Origin: Nitrospira defluvii
GTDB taxonomy: Bacteria > Nitrospirota > Nitrospiria > Nitrospirales > Nitrospiraceae
NCBI GenBank assembly: GCA_011525625.1
Contig: WYAX01000012.1
Span: 806,001 to 870,000, forward strand
Reading direction: 5' to 3'
DNA length: 64,000 bases
A program made the position numbers and the translations under genes. A model generated the notes under the pieces. The model did no database searches, was not told the origin of the DNA, and was given only the letters and a program-made list of their open reading frames with translations. This document shows, piece after piece, positions 1-8,395 of this stretch. Every line of letters starts with the position of its first letter. Positions within the stretch are counted from its first letter, which is position 1.

Positions 1-1614
1 ACAATTGCACGGGAAACCATCCAAAAAGCGCTCTTTCATCACCTTGAGGCCCACCACGTGGGGGATTGGGCCAGCAGCGGGCAATATAGTGCGCAGCCTG
101 AGACGCCGTTCCACGACATTGAAACCAAGATGATCGAGCTGAACCAGCGATTCGTGCCGGTGTTGTCCGGAGGAAAAACAGTCGGGGTCATCACGAGAAC
201 CGATCTGCTGCGCAGCCTTCATGACGATGTTCTTGCGGGTGGGCGCGGGAAGCCGAAGTCGTTGATGGGATTGGAGTCGACGGGGGGGGTGCGGCGGCGG
301 GACCTCAAGGGGTTGTTGCGTGATCGTTTGCCTCATGCGGTGCACGATCTATTACGGATGTCCGGCGAGTTGGGAGAACGACTGGGTGTGTCGGTGTATG
401 TCGTCGGCGGATTTGTCCGTGACCTGTTGCTCGGGATCGACAATCTGGATGTCGACTTTGTGGTGGAGGGAGATGGGATCGCGTTCGCGCGCGCACTGGC
501 GAAGGCGCATGGAGGAAAACTCAAGGCGCATGAGCGGTTTGGCACAGCAGTGGTGCACCTGCCTGATGGCTTCAAGCTGGATGTGGCGACAGCTCGCACC
601 GAATATTACGAGTACCCGACTGCGTTGCCGACGGTTGAGCAGAGTTCGATGAAGAAAGATCTCTATCGGCGGGATTTCACGATCAACACCTTGGCCATCG
701 CGCTCCGACCGCGACAGTTCGGCCAACTCATCGATTTTTACGGCGGGCAACGTGACCTGAAGGAACGCCTGATCCGGGTGCTCCATAGTCTGAGTTTCGT
801 GGAGGATCCGACGCGGGTGTTTCGCGCGATACGATTCGAATTGCGGTTCAATTTTCACTTGAGCAAAGAAACGTTGGCGCTGATCAAGGGCGCAGTGAAG
901 ATGGAATTGTTTCACCGCTTGTCCGGGCAGCGCCTGTTGGATGAGTTGCGCCTGCTGTTTTCGGAGCGGACGCCTCGGCATGCGGTTCGACGTTTGTCCG
1001 AACTCGACCTGTTGCGATTCATTCATCCGAAACTCAGCTGGTCGAATCGGCTGGATCGCCGGCTCATCGAGGTGGAAGCGGCATTGGATTGGTATAAGCT
1101 CTCCTGCCTTGACCGGCCCATCCGTGGATGGCTGGTCTATGCGATGGCACTGGCTGAAGCCATGCCGGACCAAGCGGTTCGCGATATGCTGACGCGATTT
1201 CCGTTTGCCGATGCCGAGCGCACTGCACTCAATGAAGCCCGGTTCCTTACGCAGCCGGCTTGTCGGACGCTGAGTCGCCGTGCGCCATCGAAACCTTCGG
1301 AAACGGTTCGGGTGTTGACGGGATTGTCGGAGGAGTGCCTGGTGTTCCTGTTGGCCCGGAGTCTGACGGACTCGGCGAAGCGGCAGCTGTCCCTGTTTCT
1401 CACGACCTATCGCAACGTGAAGCCTGCGTTCACGGGGAAAGAACTCAACGCCTTGGGCCTCAAACCAGGCCCCCTGTATCGCACGATTCTGGCGCGTTTA
1501 ACTGAGGCTCGGCTGGATGGGGAGGTTAAGAGCGAGGAAGAGGAACGGGCGCTGGTGAAGGAGTGGGTCGATCAGGGACGGGGGCGATCAAAAACCACAC
1601 GCGAACGCAGATGA
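1..1614 (+). CDS. CBS-domain / poly(A) polymerase family tRNA nucleotidyltransferase, 5'-truncated by window edge
   Basis: The frame is open from base 1, so the gene starts upstream and 537 C-terminal residues are visible. The first 75 or so residues end a CBS domain (VPVLSGGKTVGVITRTDLLR). The class II nucleotidyltransferase head follows, with VVGGFVRDLLLG and the catalytic LDVDFVVEG (two metal-binding Asp), then the tRNA-binding region with RRDFTINTLAIAL. Known proteins of this layout (DHH/DHHA1-CBS-CBS-PAP, near 880 residues) add A or CCA to tRNA 3' ends; the DHH part would lie outside the window. A versus CCA specificity cannot be told here. The GTG at 58 is internal to the CBS domain and is not the start. 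Confidence 0.9.
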   Translation, partial: TIARETIQKALFHHLEAHHVGDWASSGQYSAQPETPFHDIETKMIELNQRFVPVLSGGKTVGVITRTDLLRSLHDDVLAGGRGKPKSLMGLESTGGVRRRDLKGLLRDRLPHAVHDLLRMSGELGERLGVSVYVVGGFVRDLLLGIDNLDVDFVVEGDGIAFARALAKAHGGKLKAHERFGTAVVHLPDGFKLDVATARTEYYEYPTALPTVEQSSMKKDLYRRDFTINTLAIALRPRQFGQLIDFYGGQRDLKERLIRVLHSLSFVEDPTRVFRAIRFELRFNFHLSKETLALIKGAVKMELFHRLSGQRLLDELRLLFSERTPRHAVRRLSELDLLRFIHPKLSWSNRLDRRLIEVEAALDWYKLSCLDRPIRGWLVYAMALAEAMPDQAVRDMLTRFPFADAERTALNEARFLTQPACRTLSRRAPSKPSETVRVLTGLSEECLVFLLARSLTDSAKRQLSLFLTTYRNVKPAFTGKELNALGLKPGPLYRTILARLTEARLDGEVKSEEEERALVKEWVDQGRGRSKTTRERR

Positions 1615-1702
1615 GGATACCTCGTCTGTCTGTCCGCACGACCGGACGTGCGACGCAGGCCGGAATGGGGCCTCTCGCAGCCGACGGGACAATCGGCAGA
1701 AG

Positions 1703-1903
1703 CTACGCCAAGGGCTCAACCGGCTCGAATTCGTCGTCGGTATCGACGGCGCGAACCTCTTTCCCCATCGCGGCGACAAGACCGTCGTACACGATGCGAG
1801 CCGCGTCCGACCATTTCGGATTGAATGGGCGACCAGCGAAAGCGGCCTCAGCCGCCTTTTTCTCATCGTGGGTAATCTGTCGAGGAGTCAGTGTGGTGTC
1901 CAT
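1703..1903 (-). CDS. small hypothetical protein (66 aa)
   Basis: A 66-residue acidic protein starting at ATG 1903 (MDTTLTPRQITHDEKKAAEA). No membrane segment, signal peptide or metal motif is visible. It is Ala/Glu/Asp-rich with a central segment NPKWSDAARIVYDGL that may be helical, and it ends in an acidic tail. It lies 130 bases downstream of pxpC on the same strand and converges on the nucleotidyltransferase gene. I do not recognise a family. The reading frame extends further upstream, but that part overlaps pxpC and looks non-coding. Confidence 0.6.
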   Translation of the reverse strand: MDTTLTPRQITHDEKKAAEAAFAGRPFNPKWSDAARIVYDGLVAAMGKEVRAVDTDDEFEPVEPLA

Positions 1904-2033
1904 ACGGATAATAATAGATCGCTTCAGGGCAAAGTCAAGAAGTGGTTGGCCCGGCAGGCCCCTCTCGTTTGGCGGGGAGCACAGCCATGCATAGGCGCCG
2001 TCGTGCGTCAGGCATAGGGTCGGTGCGGACGAT

Positions 2034-2999
2034 TCAAGGATTCTGCGGCGGCAACAGCCGGTCAAGTTCCGCCTGCGACGACCGAAACAGTTCGGATGCC
2101 TCCTTCGCGGTGATGACCCTAAACGAGAGGCTATCTCCGGGCCCCAGCTGGGCGGCAAGAGAACGATCGGCACGAATCAGCGTCGCCAGTTTCGTATACC
2201 CACCGGTCGGTTGACAGTCGGCCATCAAGAGAATCGGCTTGTGATCCGAGGGCACTTGAAGGCTGCCGGCGCTGACGGCCTCGGAGATGATATCGGCTGG
2301 GCTACGATGCGGTAATTCCGCTCCTTCCAAACGATACCCCATACGATCAGATTCCGAGGTGACGCGATAGGGGCTTGTCGCCAGGACGTGCAGCGCGTCC
2401 TCAGTAAAGTGGTCGACCTGTGGTCCTGGGATCACGCGCAGGATCGGAGAAGCGAGATACTGAGGCCGAGATGACTGCGCGAGTGCGCGTCCCTCACAGC
2501 ACCTGCCCGTGCTCGGGGGAGCTCCTACCGGAAGTTGGTCTGACTTCTTTAGTGGGCGTCCTGCCAATCCGCCCAGTCCACTCCGTACATGCGTCGAACG
2601 GCTCCCGAGCAGGAGTGGCGCTTCGATACCGCCTGCGACTGTCAGATAGGCGCGGGTACCTTGTCGGCGCGTTCCGAACCGCAATCGGCTTCCGGCCGGT
2701 ATGGTGGTCACGGTCCACATGGGAAGGGACTGGCCTTCGCATGTCGGTGACAGGTCTGCCCCGGTGATGGCGATGGACAGCTGCTGTTCAAAGAGCAGCT
2801 CAGGACCTTGCAGGGTGAGCTCCAGGCCGGCGGCGCGGTCGGGATTGCCGAGCAGGCGGTTGCCGACTGTCAGGGCCCAGGGGTCCATGGCACCGCTCAC
2901 CGATACGCCGAACCGCTGATAGCCGTAGCGGCCGAGATCCTGAATCGTCGTGAAGAGTCCGGGGCGCAGCACATGGATGATCGATGGGTTAGGCGACAT
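2034..2999 (-). CDS. pxpC: 5-oxoprolinase subunit C (biotin-dependent carboxyltransferase-like)
   Basis: 321 residues, full length for PxpC / the AHS2 domain of urea amidolyase. The N terminus IHVLRPGLFTTIQDLGRYGY and the internal GVSVSGAMDPWAL are family signatures. Together with PxpA and PxpB it forms the prokaryotic ATP-dependent 5-oxoprolinase that cleaves 5-oxo-L-proline to glutamate in the cytoplasm, a repair and recycling step for spontaneously cyclised glutamate and glutamine. Its start overlaps the end of pxpA by 11 nt, so translation is probably coupled. It is the last subunit gene of the set. Confidence 0.93.
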   Translation of the reverse strand: MSPNPSIIHVLRPGLFTTIQDLGRYGYQRFGVSVSGAMDPWALTVGNRLLGNPDRAAGLELTLQGPELLFEQQLSIAITGADLSPTCEGQSLPMWTVTTIPAGSRLRFGTRRQGTRAYLTVAGGIEAPLLLGSRSTHVRSGLGGLAGRPLKKSDQLPVGAPPSTGRCCEGRALAQSSRPQYLASPILRVIPGPQVDHFTEDALHVLATSPYRVTSESDRMGYRLEGAELPHRSPADIISEAVSAGSLQVPSDHKPILLMADCQPTGGYTKLATLIRADRSLAAQLGPGDSLSFRVITAKEASELFRSSQAELDRLLPPQNP

Positions 3000-3765
3000 G
3001 GTCTACGCGTGTAGCGGAGATTCCGGCTTCGTCGAACATGACCCGCAACGCCCGGGCCAGAGGGACCGCATCGGGTGTATCTCCGTGCAGGCAGAGGGTA
3101 TGAATCTGACAGTGCAACATGGAGCCATCAATGGCGGCGATACGGTCGGCTGCGACGAGCGACCGTGCGCGGGCCAGCACCGTTGCTTCATCGTGCAGGA
3201 TGGCGCCCGGTTGCCCACGAGGCACCAGGCTACCGTCGGCTCGATAGCCCCGATCGGCAAACCCTTCGGCCGCGACTCTGAGCCCCTGCGCCGAGCCCGC
3301 GGCGATCAACGCAGATCCGGCCAGTCCGACGAGGATCAATCGATGGTCGAGTCGCGCAACCGCCGTGGCGATGGCATCCGCGATCACACGGTCCCGTGCC
3401 GCCATGTTATACAGGGCCCCGTGCGGTTTCACATGCGACAGGCGGGCCCCCTCCTCCTGGCTGATGCGCATGAGGTCGCCGACCTGTGAGCGAATAAGTT
3501 CCTCCACGAATGACGGGGACAATGGTTGCTCACGCCGTCCTTGGGACTCCCGATCGGGAAGCCCGGGGTGAGCGCCGATGGCCAACCGGTGCCGGAGGGC
3601 CGTGCGAACGGTGCGGCGCATGAGGGCCGCATCGCCGGCATGCACGCCGCAGGCGATATTGACCGAGGTGACCAAGGTCATCAGGCGCGCTTCCACTTCC
3701 AGTTGGTCGGTTGTCACGGCTTCGCCGAGATCACAATTCAAATCGATGCGGCGTCTCTGTGTCAT
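2989..3765 (-). CDS. pxpA: 5-oxoprolinase subunit A (LamB/YcsF family)
   Basis: 258 residues with the family signature DLNCDLGEA near the N terminus, then the conserved VNIACGVHAGD and VKPHGALYN. LamB/YcsF proteins are now known as subunit A of the ATP-dependent 5-oxoprolinase. The gene sits between pxpB (4-nt ATGA overlap at 3762-3765) and pxpC (11-nt overlap), which supports one translationally coupled unit. All conserved blocks are intact and nothing looks unusual. Confidence 0.95.
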   Translation of the reverse strand: MTQRRRIDLNCDLGEAVTTDQLEVEARLMTLVTSVNIACGVHAGDAALMRRTVRTALRHRLAIGAHPGLPDRESQGRREQPLSPSFVEELIRSQVGDLMRISQEEGARLSHVKPHGALYNMAARDRVIADAIATAVARLDHRLILVGLAGSALIAAGSAQGLRVAAEGFADRGYRADGSLVPRGQPGAILHDEATVLARARSLVAADRIAAIDGSMLHCQIHTLCLHGDTPDAVPLARALRVMFDEAGISATRVDHVA

Positions 3766-4448
3766 ATCCGGTTCAGGGAGAGCCTGGCAAACTCGTCTTC
3801 GTCGATCGGGACAAACCGTACCGAATCACCGGGCTCCAGCAAGAACGGCTTCGCTCTGGTGAGACTGAACAGACGAACCGGTGTCCGCCCGATAATGTGC
3901 CAGCCACCTGGGCTAGTCTGCGGGTAAATGCCGGTTTGAGTTCCTGCAATGCCGACGGAACCAGCGGCTACCTGCCGGCGCGGTGTCGGGTGGCGGGGCG
4001 TGGCGATGCGCGTCGGTACGGTGCCCAGATAGGGAAACCCTGGACTGAATCCCAACATGTAGACGCGGTAGGTGACGGAGGCGTGGAGCCTGCCGGCGTC
4101 GATAGGCGTCAGGTCAGCCTGTTGTGCGACGTCGGGTAGGTCCGGGCCGGCGGCGCCACCGTACCACACGGGAATGATGTGCGTGGTGGCGGGACGGGTT
4201 GGCGCATCGATGTTGTGGGGGATGAGGGCCTGGATCTGTCCGGTGAGTGTGATCGCATCGGTCTGCAACGGATCAAAGTAGACGGTCGCGGATCGATAGG
4301 TGGGGACGACTTCTCCCACGCCGGGAAGAGCGGCCTGGTCGATGATGGCGCACGCTGCGAGGACTCGTTCGTTTGTTCGAAGGGTGATGCCGTCGCCGAA
4401 TTCGATGGTGAGGGCATACTCGCTCATGGGTACGATTCGTGGCATCAT
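3762..4448 (-). CDS. pxpB: 5-oxoprolinase subunit B (KipI family)
   Basis: About 228 residues. The C-terminal half carries the KipI/AHS1 signature GFSPGFPYLGTVP followed by GSVGIAGTQTGIYPQTSPGG. It partners PxpA and PxpC in ATP-dependent 5-oxoproline hydrolysis. The frame is open further upstream to 4514, but that would overlap the end of the MFS gene with low-complexity Arg/Ser sequence. I prefer ATG 4448 or the in-frame ATG 4427 (MSEYALTIEFGDG). Neither has a strong Shine-Dalgarno, so the exact start is uncertain. Confidence 0.92.
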   Translation of the reverse strand: MMPRIVPMSEYALTIEFGDGITLRTNERVLAACAIIDQAALPGVGEVVPTYRSATVYFDPLQTDAITLTGQIQALIPHNIDAPTRPATTHIIPVWYGGAAGPDLPDVAQQADLTPIDAGRLHASVTYRVYMLGFSPGFPYLGTVPTRIATPRHPTPRRQVAAGSVGIAGTQTGIYPQTSPGGWHIIGRTPVRLFSLTRAKPFLLEPGDSVRFVPIDEDEFARLSLNRI

Positions 4449-4491
4449 GCGCACGCAAGGCCTCGCGGAAGGTGACGGGGACCGGCGGCGA

Positions 4492-5772
4492 TCACTCCGG
4501 TAGCGGTCTCCCATTCGTTTCGGTTGCCAATGGGAGTATGGCCAAACCCAACAGGTAGATCAATGCAATGGCGCCCGCGGCACTGTTGAACGAACCAAAC
4601 ACGGTGACGAGCCAGCCCGTGAGAAGCGGCGCCGCCGAGGCGAGTACACGGCCTGCGTTGAAACAGAATCCCGCCCCTGTGGCTCGAAGGCGTGTGGGAT
4701 AGAGCTCAGGGAGGTAGATCGGAAACCCACTGAAGATGCCGTTGTTGAAAAATCCGAGCATCGGCAACAAGACCAGCACCTCCGCATAGCTGGGGGGAGC
4801 GAGAAAGGTGGCCGGCAGCAGGATGAGGCTGCCGAGACACATCAAGCCGAAGACAGGGAGACGCCCGAATCGATCCGCCAATGGCCCGAATCCCAGATAC
4901 CCCAACAGGGCACCGGCGTTCATCGCCATGATGGCGTAGCTCACGTTTTCACTGAGGACGGCGGGATCCTGACCCTGCAGATCGGGCAGGGCGCGGATCA
5001 GGGTGGGAGCCCAATTAGTCGCGCCCCACACGCCGAAGACAGCCACGAAAGCCAAGGTGGCGCCCACCAGGGTGTCGCGGCGCAGCGACGGCTCGAACAA
5101 TTCACGCAGGTGCGGCAGCGTCGCGCGAGCTGAGCGTCGCTCCAGTTCACGCGCCTGCAGCCAGCGTTCCGGTTCTTTGACCCATCGACGGACCAGCAGC
5201 GCCACAAACGCCGGTAGGATGCCGACCAGGAACAGCACCCGCCACTCGGAATCTTTCAGCAGGAGATTACACCCGGCGGCAAGGAAAAAGCCGAAGGCCC
5301 AGGCCGACTGTAAGATGCCGGCGGCTCTGGCCCGTTTGTGTTCAGGCCAGGTCTCTGCCACGATCGCCGCCCCCGCCGCCCATTCTCCGCCGACGCCGAG
5401 GGCTGTGAGAAAACGGGCAATTGCCAGATGCCACCATTCCTGGGCGAAGGCGGCCAGCCCCGTGAAGATTGCGTACATCAGGATCGTCACAATCAGTGTC
5501 TTGGTGCGGCCGAAATAATCGGCCGCTATGCCGAAGCCGATGCCGCCGATGGCCCAGCCGATCAGGAACATGGAAAAGACCAGGCCGCCGTACGATCCGA
5601 TGCGTTCGGCGGTGACCTCGCCGTTGGCGGCTCCGGTGTGGAGCAATTCCTGGAGGGCGGGATGGAGCACGATCGCGCAAATCGTGGCGTCCATCGCGTC
5701 GAAGACCCAGCCCAACCAGGCGACGAACAGGACCAACCATTGGTATCGTGTGACGCCGTTCGTCCATCCCAC
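4492..5772 (-). CDS. MFS transporter, sugar/aromatic-acid symporter type
   Basis: 426 residues with about 12 predicted transmembrane helices. An early acidic motif FDAMDATICAIVL in helix 1 and the loop ADYFGRTKTL (MFS signature between helices 2 and 3) resemble aromatic-acid/metabolite:H+ symporters. GTG 5772 is chosen as start because a strong AAGGAGG lies 7-8 nt upstream; the open frame to 5838 adds a polar stretch with no ribosome site. It is the first gene of a minus-strand run into pxpBAC, so it may import 5-oxoproline or a related acid. That substrate is inference from position only. Confidence 0.85.
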   Translation of the reverse strand: MGWTNGVTRYQWLVLFVAWLGWVFDAMDATICAIVLHPALQELLHTGAANGEVTAERIGSYGGLVFSMFLIGWAIGGIGFGIAADYFGRTKTLIVTILMYAIFTGLAAFAQEWWHLAIARFLTALGVGGEWAAGAAIVAETWPEHKRARAAGILQSAWAFGFFLAAGCNLLLKDSEWRVLFLVGILPAFVALLVRRWVKEPERWLQARELERRSARATLPHLRELFEPSLRRDTLVGATLAFVAVFGVWGATNWAPTLIRALPDLQGQDPAVLSENVSYAIMAMNAGALLGYLGFGPLADRFGRLPVFGLMCLGSLILLPATFLAPPSYAEVLVLLPMLGFFNNGIFSGFPIYLPELYPTRLRATGAGFCFNAGRVLASAAPLLTGWLVTVFGSFNSAAGAIALIYLLGLAILPLATETNGRPLPE

Positions 5773-5863
5773 GCAGAGTCCTCCTTCGTTCCGCAACCGA
5801 ATGGCCGCCACGCTATGGCCAGAATGTCGCACTGTCAAGGTGAAGCTACCGGAGTGCCGTGGT

Positions 5864-5881
5864 ATAGTCGGCGGTATTATG
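5864..5881 (+). promoter_or_regulatory. candidate -10 element next to the J-domain gene start
   Basis: TATAGT lies about 10 nt before the ATG at 5879. There is no Shine-Dalgarno sequence between it and the start codon. If used, the transcript would begin at or within a few bases of the ATG. No good -35 hexamer is visible at 16-18 nt. Confidence 0.3.
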
Positions 5882-6517
5882 CCTCGAATCGATTATTACC
5901 GTGTTCTCGGTGTGTCGCGCGACATCTCCGATAATGACCTCAAGAAAGCCTATCGAAAGCTCGTCTTCGAGCACCATCCCGATCGGAATCCTCAGAACAC
6001 CAAGGCCGACGAGAAGATTCGGGAGATCAATTCCGCCTACGAAGTGCTCGGCGACCCGGAGCGTCGGCGCACCTACGATCGCCTGCACTGGGGCGAGGAG
6101 CCCAGGGCGGAGGCCGCCAATCCCTCGCAGATTCTTGAGGAGATGGAGAAGAAGTTGTTCGACGAAGGGCGGAAGGAAGTCTTCGCCGTCCTGATGAAAA
6201 TGGTGCCACGGATCAAGTCGGAGCTTGCCGTCATTCGTGAGCGCACGGTCGCGCACCAAGGTTACGACACCTTCAAGGAGCCGATCGTTGCCGCGCGCGG
6301 AGCGGAAGTCATCGAGGAATTCGTGACGCCGGACATGGATCAGCGCAAACAGCGCCTGCTCGAAGTGGCGGTGCAAATGATGGTGTCGCAATCGGTGGTC
6401 GCGCGAGGCGATGAGGGTGGGATTCGGGCGCTCCGGGGGCGCTTGGAAGACGCATTTCGGAAAGGCCGGATCAACGGCTTCGCTACAGCCCTGGAACTGC
6501 TGTACGAACGCAGGTAG
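5879..6517 (+). CDS. J-domain (DnaJ-like) protein
   Basis: 212 residues starting at ATG 5879. Residues 1-68 form a J domain: YYRVLGVSRDISDNDLKKAY, the HPD tripeptide in FEHHPDRNP, and INSAYEVLGDPERRRTYD. The rest is helical and charged and lacks the G/F region, zinc finger and C-terminal substrate domains of true DnaJ, so it is a class III J protein. J domains stimulate the ATPase of an Hsp70 (DnaK); the client here is unknown. It diverges from the MFS transporter and converges on the amidohydrolase. Confidence 0.88.
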   Translation: MPRIDYYRVLGVSRDISDNDLKKAYRKLVFEHHPDRNPQNTKADEKIREINSAYEVLGDPERRRTYDRLHWGEEPRAEAANPSQILEEMEKKLFDEGRKEVFAVLMKMVPRIKSELAVIRERTVAHQGYDTFKEPIVAARGAEVIEEFVTPDMDQRKQRLLEVAVQMMVSQSVVARGDEGGIRALRGRLEDAFRKGRINGFATALELLYERR

Positions 6518-6587
6518 CGTCGAACGCCGCGCGGTGAGGCCGAAGCCATCCGGAGTTCAACAGAGATCGCCTCGAGGGTGCTGTGGC

Positions 6588-7796
6588 TTACATGCGTGCG
6601 AGCGGCCCCGCCACGAAGCGCCCGCCCTGCATCACCCCGGCGATCCGTTCCGGTTTCTGCAGGAGGTCGATTCGTCGCAGCGGGTTCCCGTCCACGATCA
6701 GGAGATCCGCCTGCTTTCCGGCTTCGATGGTGCCGATTTCCTCAGACAGGCGCAGCAATCGTGCGGCGGCGGAGGTGCTGGTCATGATCGCGTCCATCGG
6801 GGGCATGCCGAGGCGCACCATGCGATCCAGTTCCTGCGCATTGTCCCCGTGATAGTTGAACGGGGTCCCGGCATCGGTGCCGAGCGCGATGGGCACCCCG
6901 CGCCGCACGGCTGCGCGGAAACTCTTTTCGTGTTGTCTGACCATATTCTTCGCTTTGGAGCGAGCGCTGTCCGGAATACCACAGCCGCTCGGGCAGGCAG
7001 CCGTGGTCGCGAGTGCGGACAGGGTCGGCACCATGTAGACGCCTTGCCGGCCCATCATCGCGGCGGCTTCATCGTCCATCAATGTGGCATGTTCGATCGA
7101 GTGCACGCCGGCGCGCAACGCATTTTTCATTCCGGTCGCCCCGTGCGCATGGGCGGCGACATGTCGCCCGCCTGCGGCGGCGACCGCTACGGCGGCTTGC
7201 AGTTCTTCCACGGTCATCTGGGCATCATCGGGGGAGGTGCCTGGCGTCAAAACCCCGCCGGAGGCAATGACCTTGATGACTTCCGCCCCGGCATCGAGTT
7301 GATCCTGCACGGCCGCTCGAACCGCGGCAACTCCGTCCGCTTCGCGCCCGATAAAGCGCGCATGTCCGCCCGGCATACAGATCGCCAGCCCGGCGGCCAC
7401 AAGACGTGGCCCAGGCGTCAGGCCTGCGGCGATGGCGTGCTTGAGCGTAAAAACGGCATGGTCACGGAACCCCACATCGCGCACGGTGGTAAATCCGGCC
7501 TGCAGCGTGCGGCGGGCCAGCTCGGCGGCTTTGAGCAGCGTGACGGATGAAGATTCACCTTCGACCGCCGCCACCACATCGGCTTCCGCACCCAAGCAGA
7601 AGTGGACATGGCAATCGATGAGTCCCGGGAGGATGGTGAGACCACGGCCGTCGATACGTTGCGTTCCCTTGGGGATGCGGATGCTACGGTCTGGGCCGGC
7701 TGCCACGATGCGGGTCCCCTCGATGACGAGGGTGCCCCGTTCAAGTCGCCCTCCGAGCCCGTCGAGAATTCGGATCTGCCGGATCGCAATAGTCAT
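6588..7796 (-). CDS. amidohydrolase family protein (imidazolonepropionase / Xaa-Pro dipeptidase-like)
   Basis: 402 residues, a metal-dependent TIM-barrel amidohydrolase. Visible ligands are LIDCHVHFCLG (HxH), a lysine in AEVIKVIASGGV that is carboxylated in related enzymes, HVAAHAHG, SIEHATLMDD, and the catalytic Asp in IALGTDAGTPFN. Close families hydrolyse cyclic amides or Xaa-Pro dipeptides; the substrate cannot be read from sequence. No signal peptide. Its start overlaps the DUF3365-like gene by 4 nt, the last of three tightly coupled minus-strand genes. Confidence 0.88.
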   Translation of the reverse strand: MTIAIRQIRILDGLGGRLERGTLVIEGTRIVAAGPDRSIRIPKGTQRIDGRGLTILPGLIDCHVHFCLGAEADVVAAVEGESSSVTLLKAAELARRTLQAGFTTVRDVGFRDHAVFTLKHAIAAGLTPGPRLVAAGLAICMPGGHARFIGREADGVAAVRAAVQDQLDAGAEVIKVIASGGVLTPGTSPDDAQMTVEELQAAVAVAAAGGRHVAAHAHGATGMKNALRAGVHSIEHATLMDDEAAAMMGRQGVYMVPTLSALATTAACPSGCGIPDSARSKAKNMVRQHEKSFRAAVRRGVPIALGTDAGTPFNYHGDNAQELDRMVRLGMPPMDAIMTSTSAAARLLRLSEEIGTIEAGKQADLLIVDGNPLRRIDLLQKPERIAGVMQGGRFVAGPLARM

Positions 7797-8395
7797 GGCG
7801 CCTCGCTGATCGGGATGGTGACGATGACGCCGCCCATGATGTCGTTCAGTTTATAGTCTCGCCGTGGGCTGTTCGCGTGCCCATTGTGGCAGGAGACGCA
7901 GCTCTCGGATACGGCGCGGTCGGCGTAGATCCCCTGAAAATACCGGATGCCGGCCTGTTGGTAGAAACCGGTGAAGGGTTTTTCCGGTGCCTTCATGACG
8001 ACTTCCAAACCGCGCCGTTCAAACTCGCTGTTCGGCCCGTTCCACACGTAGATCGGGGTGAGACTCGCTAAGCGGAAGCTGAGCTTCATATCCTTCTGTG
8101 CCACAAGCCGCCCCGATTCGAGGAGGAATTGAGCGGGCAACGGCAGGCCTTTTTCCTCCTTCCAATGTTCGAGCGCCTCAACCACGCCTTGCGTATGCAA
8201 CTTATCGACGACGTTTTGTGTGTAGTTGGCTCGATTGGCATCGATCACCGCGTGAATAAAGCTGGTGACACGCTCCGGGGACACCATATCCGCCTTCCGC
8301 GATTCGGCGACGGCCAAGGCGATGACCCAGTAGGTCACGGCCGCGACGAATCCGGCCACGCCGGCCGCCATAATCCATAGTCCGTTTCGACTCAT
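7793..8395 (-). CDS. membrane-anchored DUF3365-like c-type heme protein
   Basis: 200 residues. One N-terminal transmembrane helix (residues 7-30) is followed by a periplasmic domain of the DUF3365 / Tll0287-like type. Near the C terminus is a single heme-attachment motif CVSCH (ESCVSCHNGHANSPR). Domains of this class bind one c-type heme and are found alone or as sensor modules in kinases and cyclases. There is no attached output domain, so it may be a redox or gas-binding partner. It overlaps both neighbours by 4 nt, suggesting coupled synthesis with the aminotransferase and amidohydrolase. Confidence 0.82.
   Translation of the reverse strand: MSRNGLWIMAAGVAGFVAAVTYWVIALAVAESRKADMVSPERVTSFIHAVIDANRANYTQNVVDKLHTQGVVEALEHWKEEKGLPLPAQFLLESGRLVAQKDMKLSFRLASLTPIYVWNGPNSEFERRGLEVVMKAPEKPFTGFYQQAGIRYFQGIYADRAVSESCVSCHNGHANSPRRDYKLNDIMGGVIVTIPISEAP

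Noticed and set aside
352-1173. 273-residue minus-strand reading frame inside the nucleotidyltransferase gene
   Set aside because: Antisense shadow with no family match; the plus strand carries clear catalytic motifs here.
1635-1652. Hairpin CGCACG-6 nt-CGTGCG after the first gene
   Set aside because: Only six base pairs and no T-tract; too weak to call a terminator.
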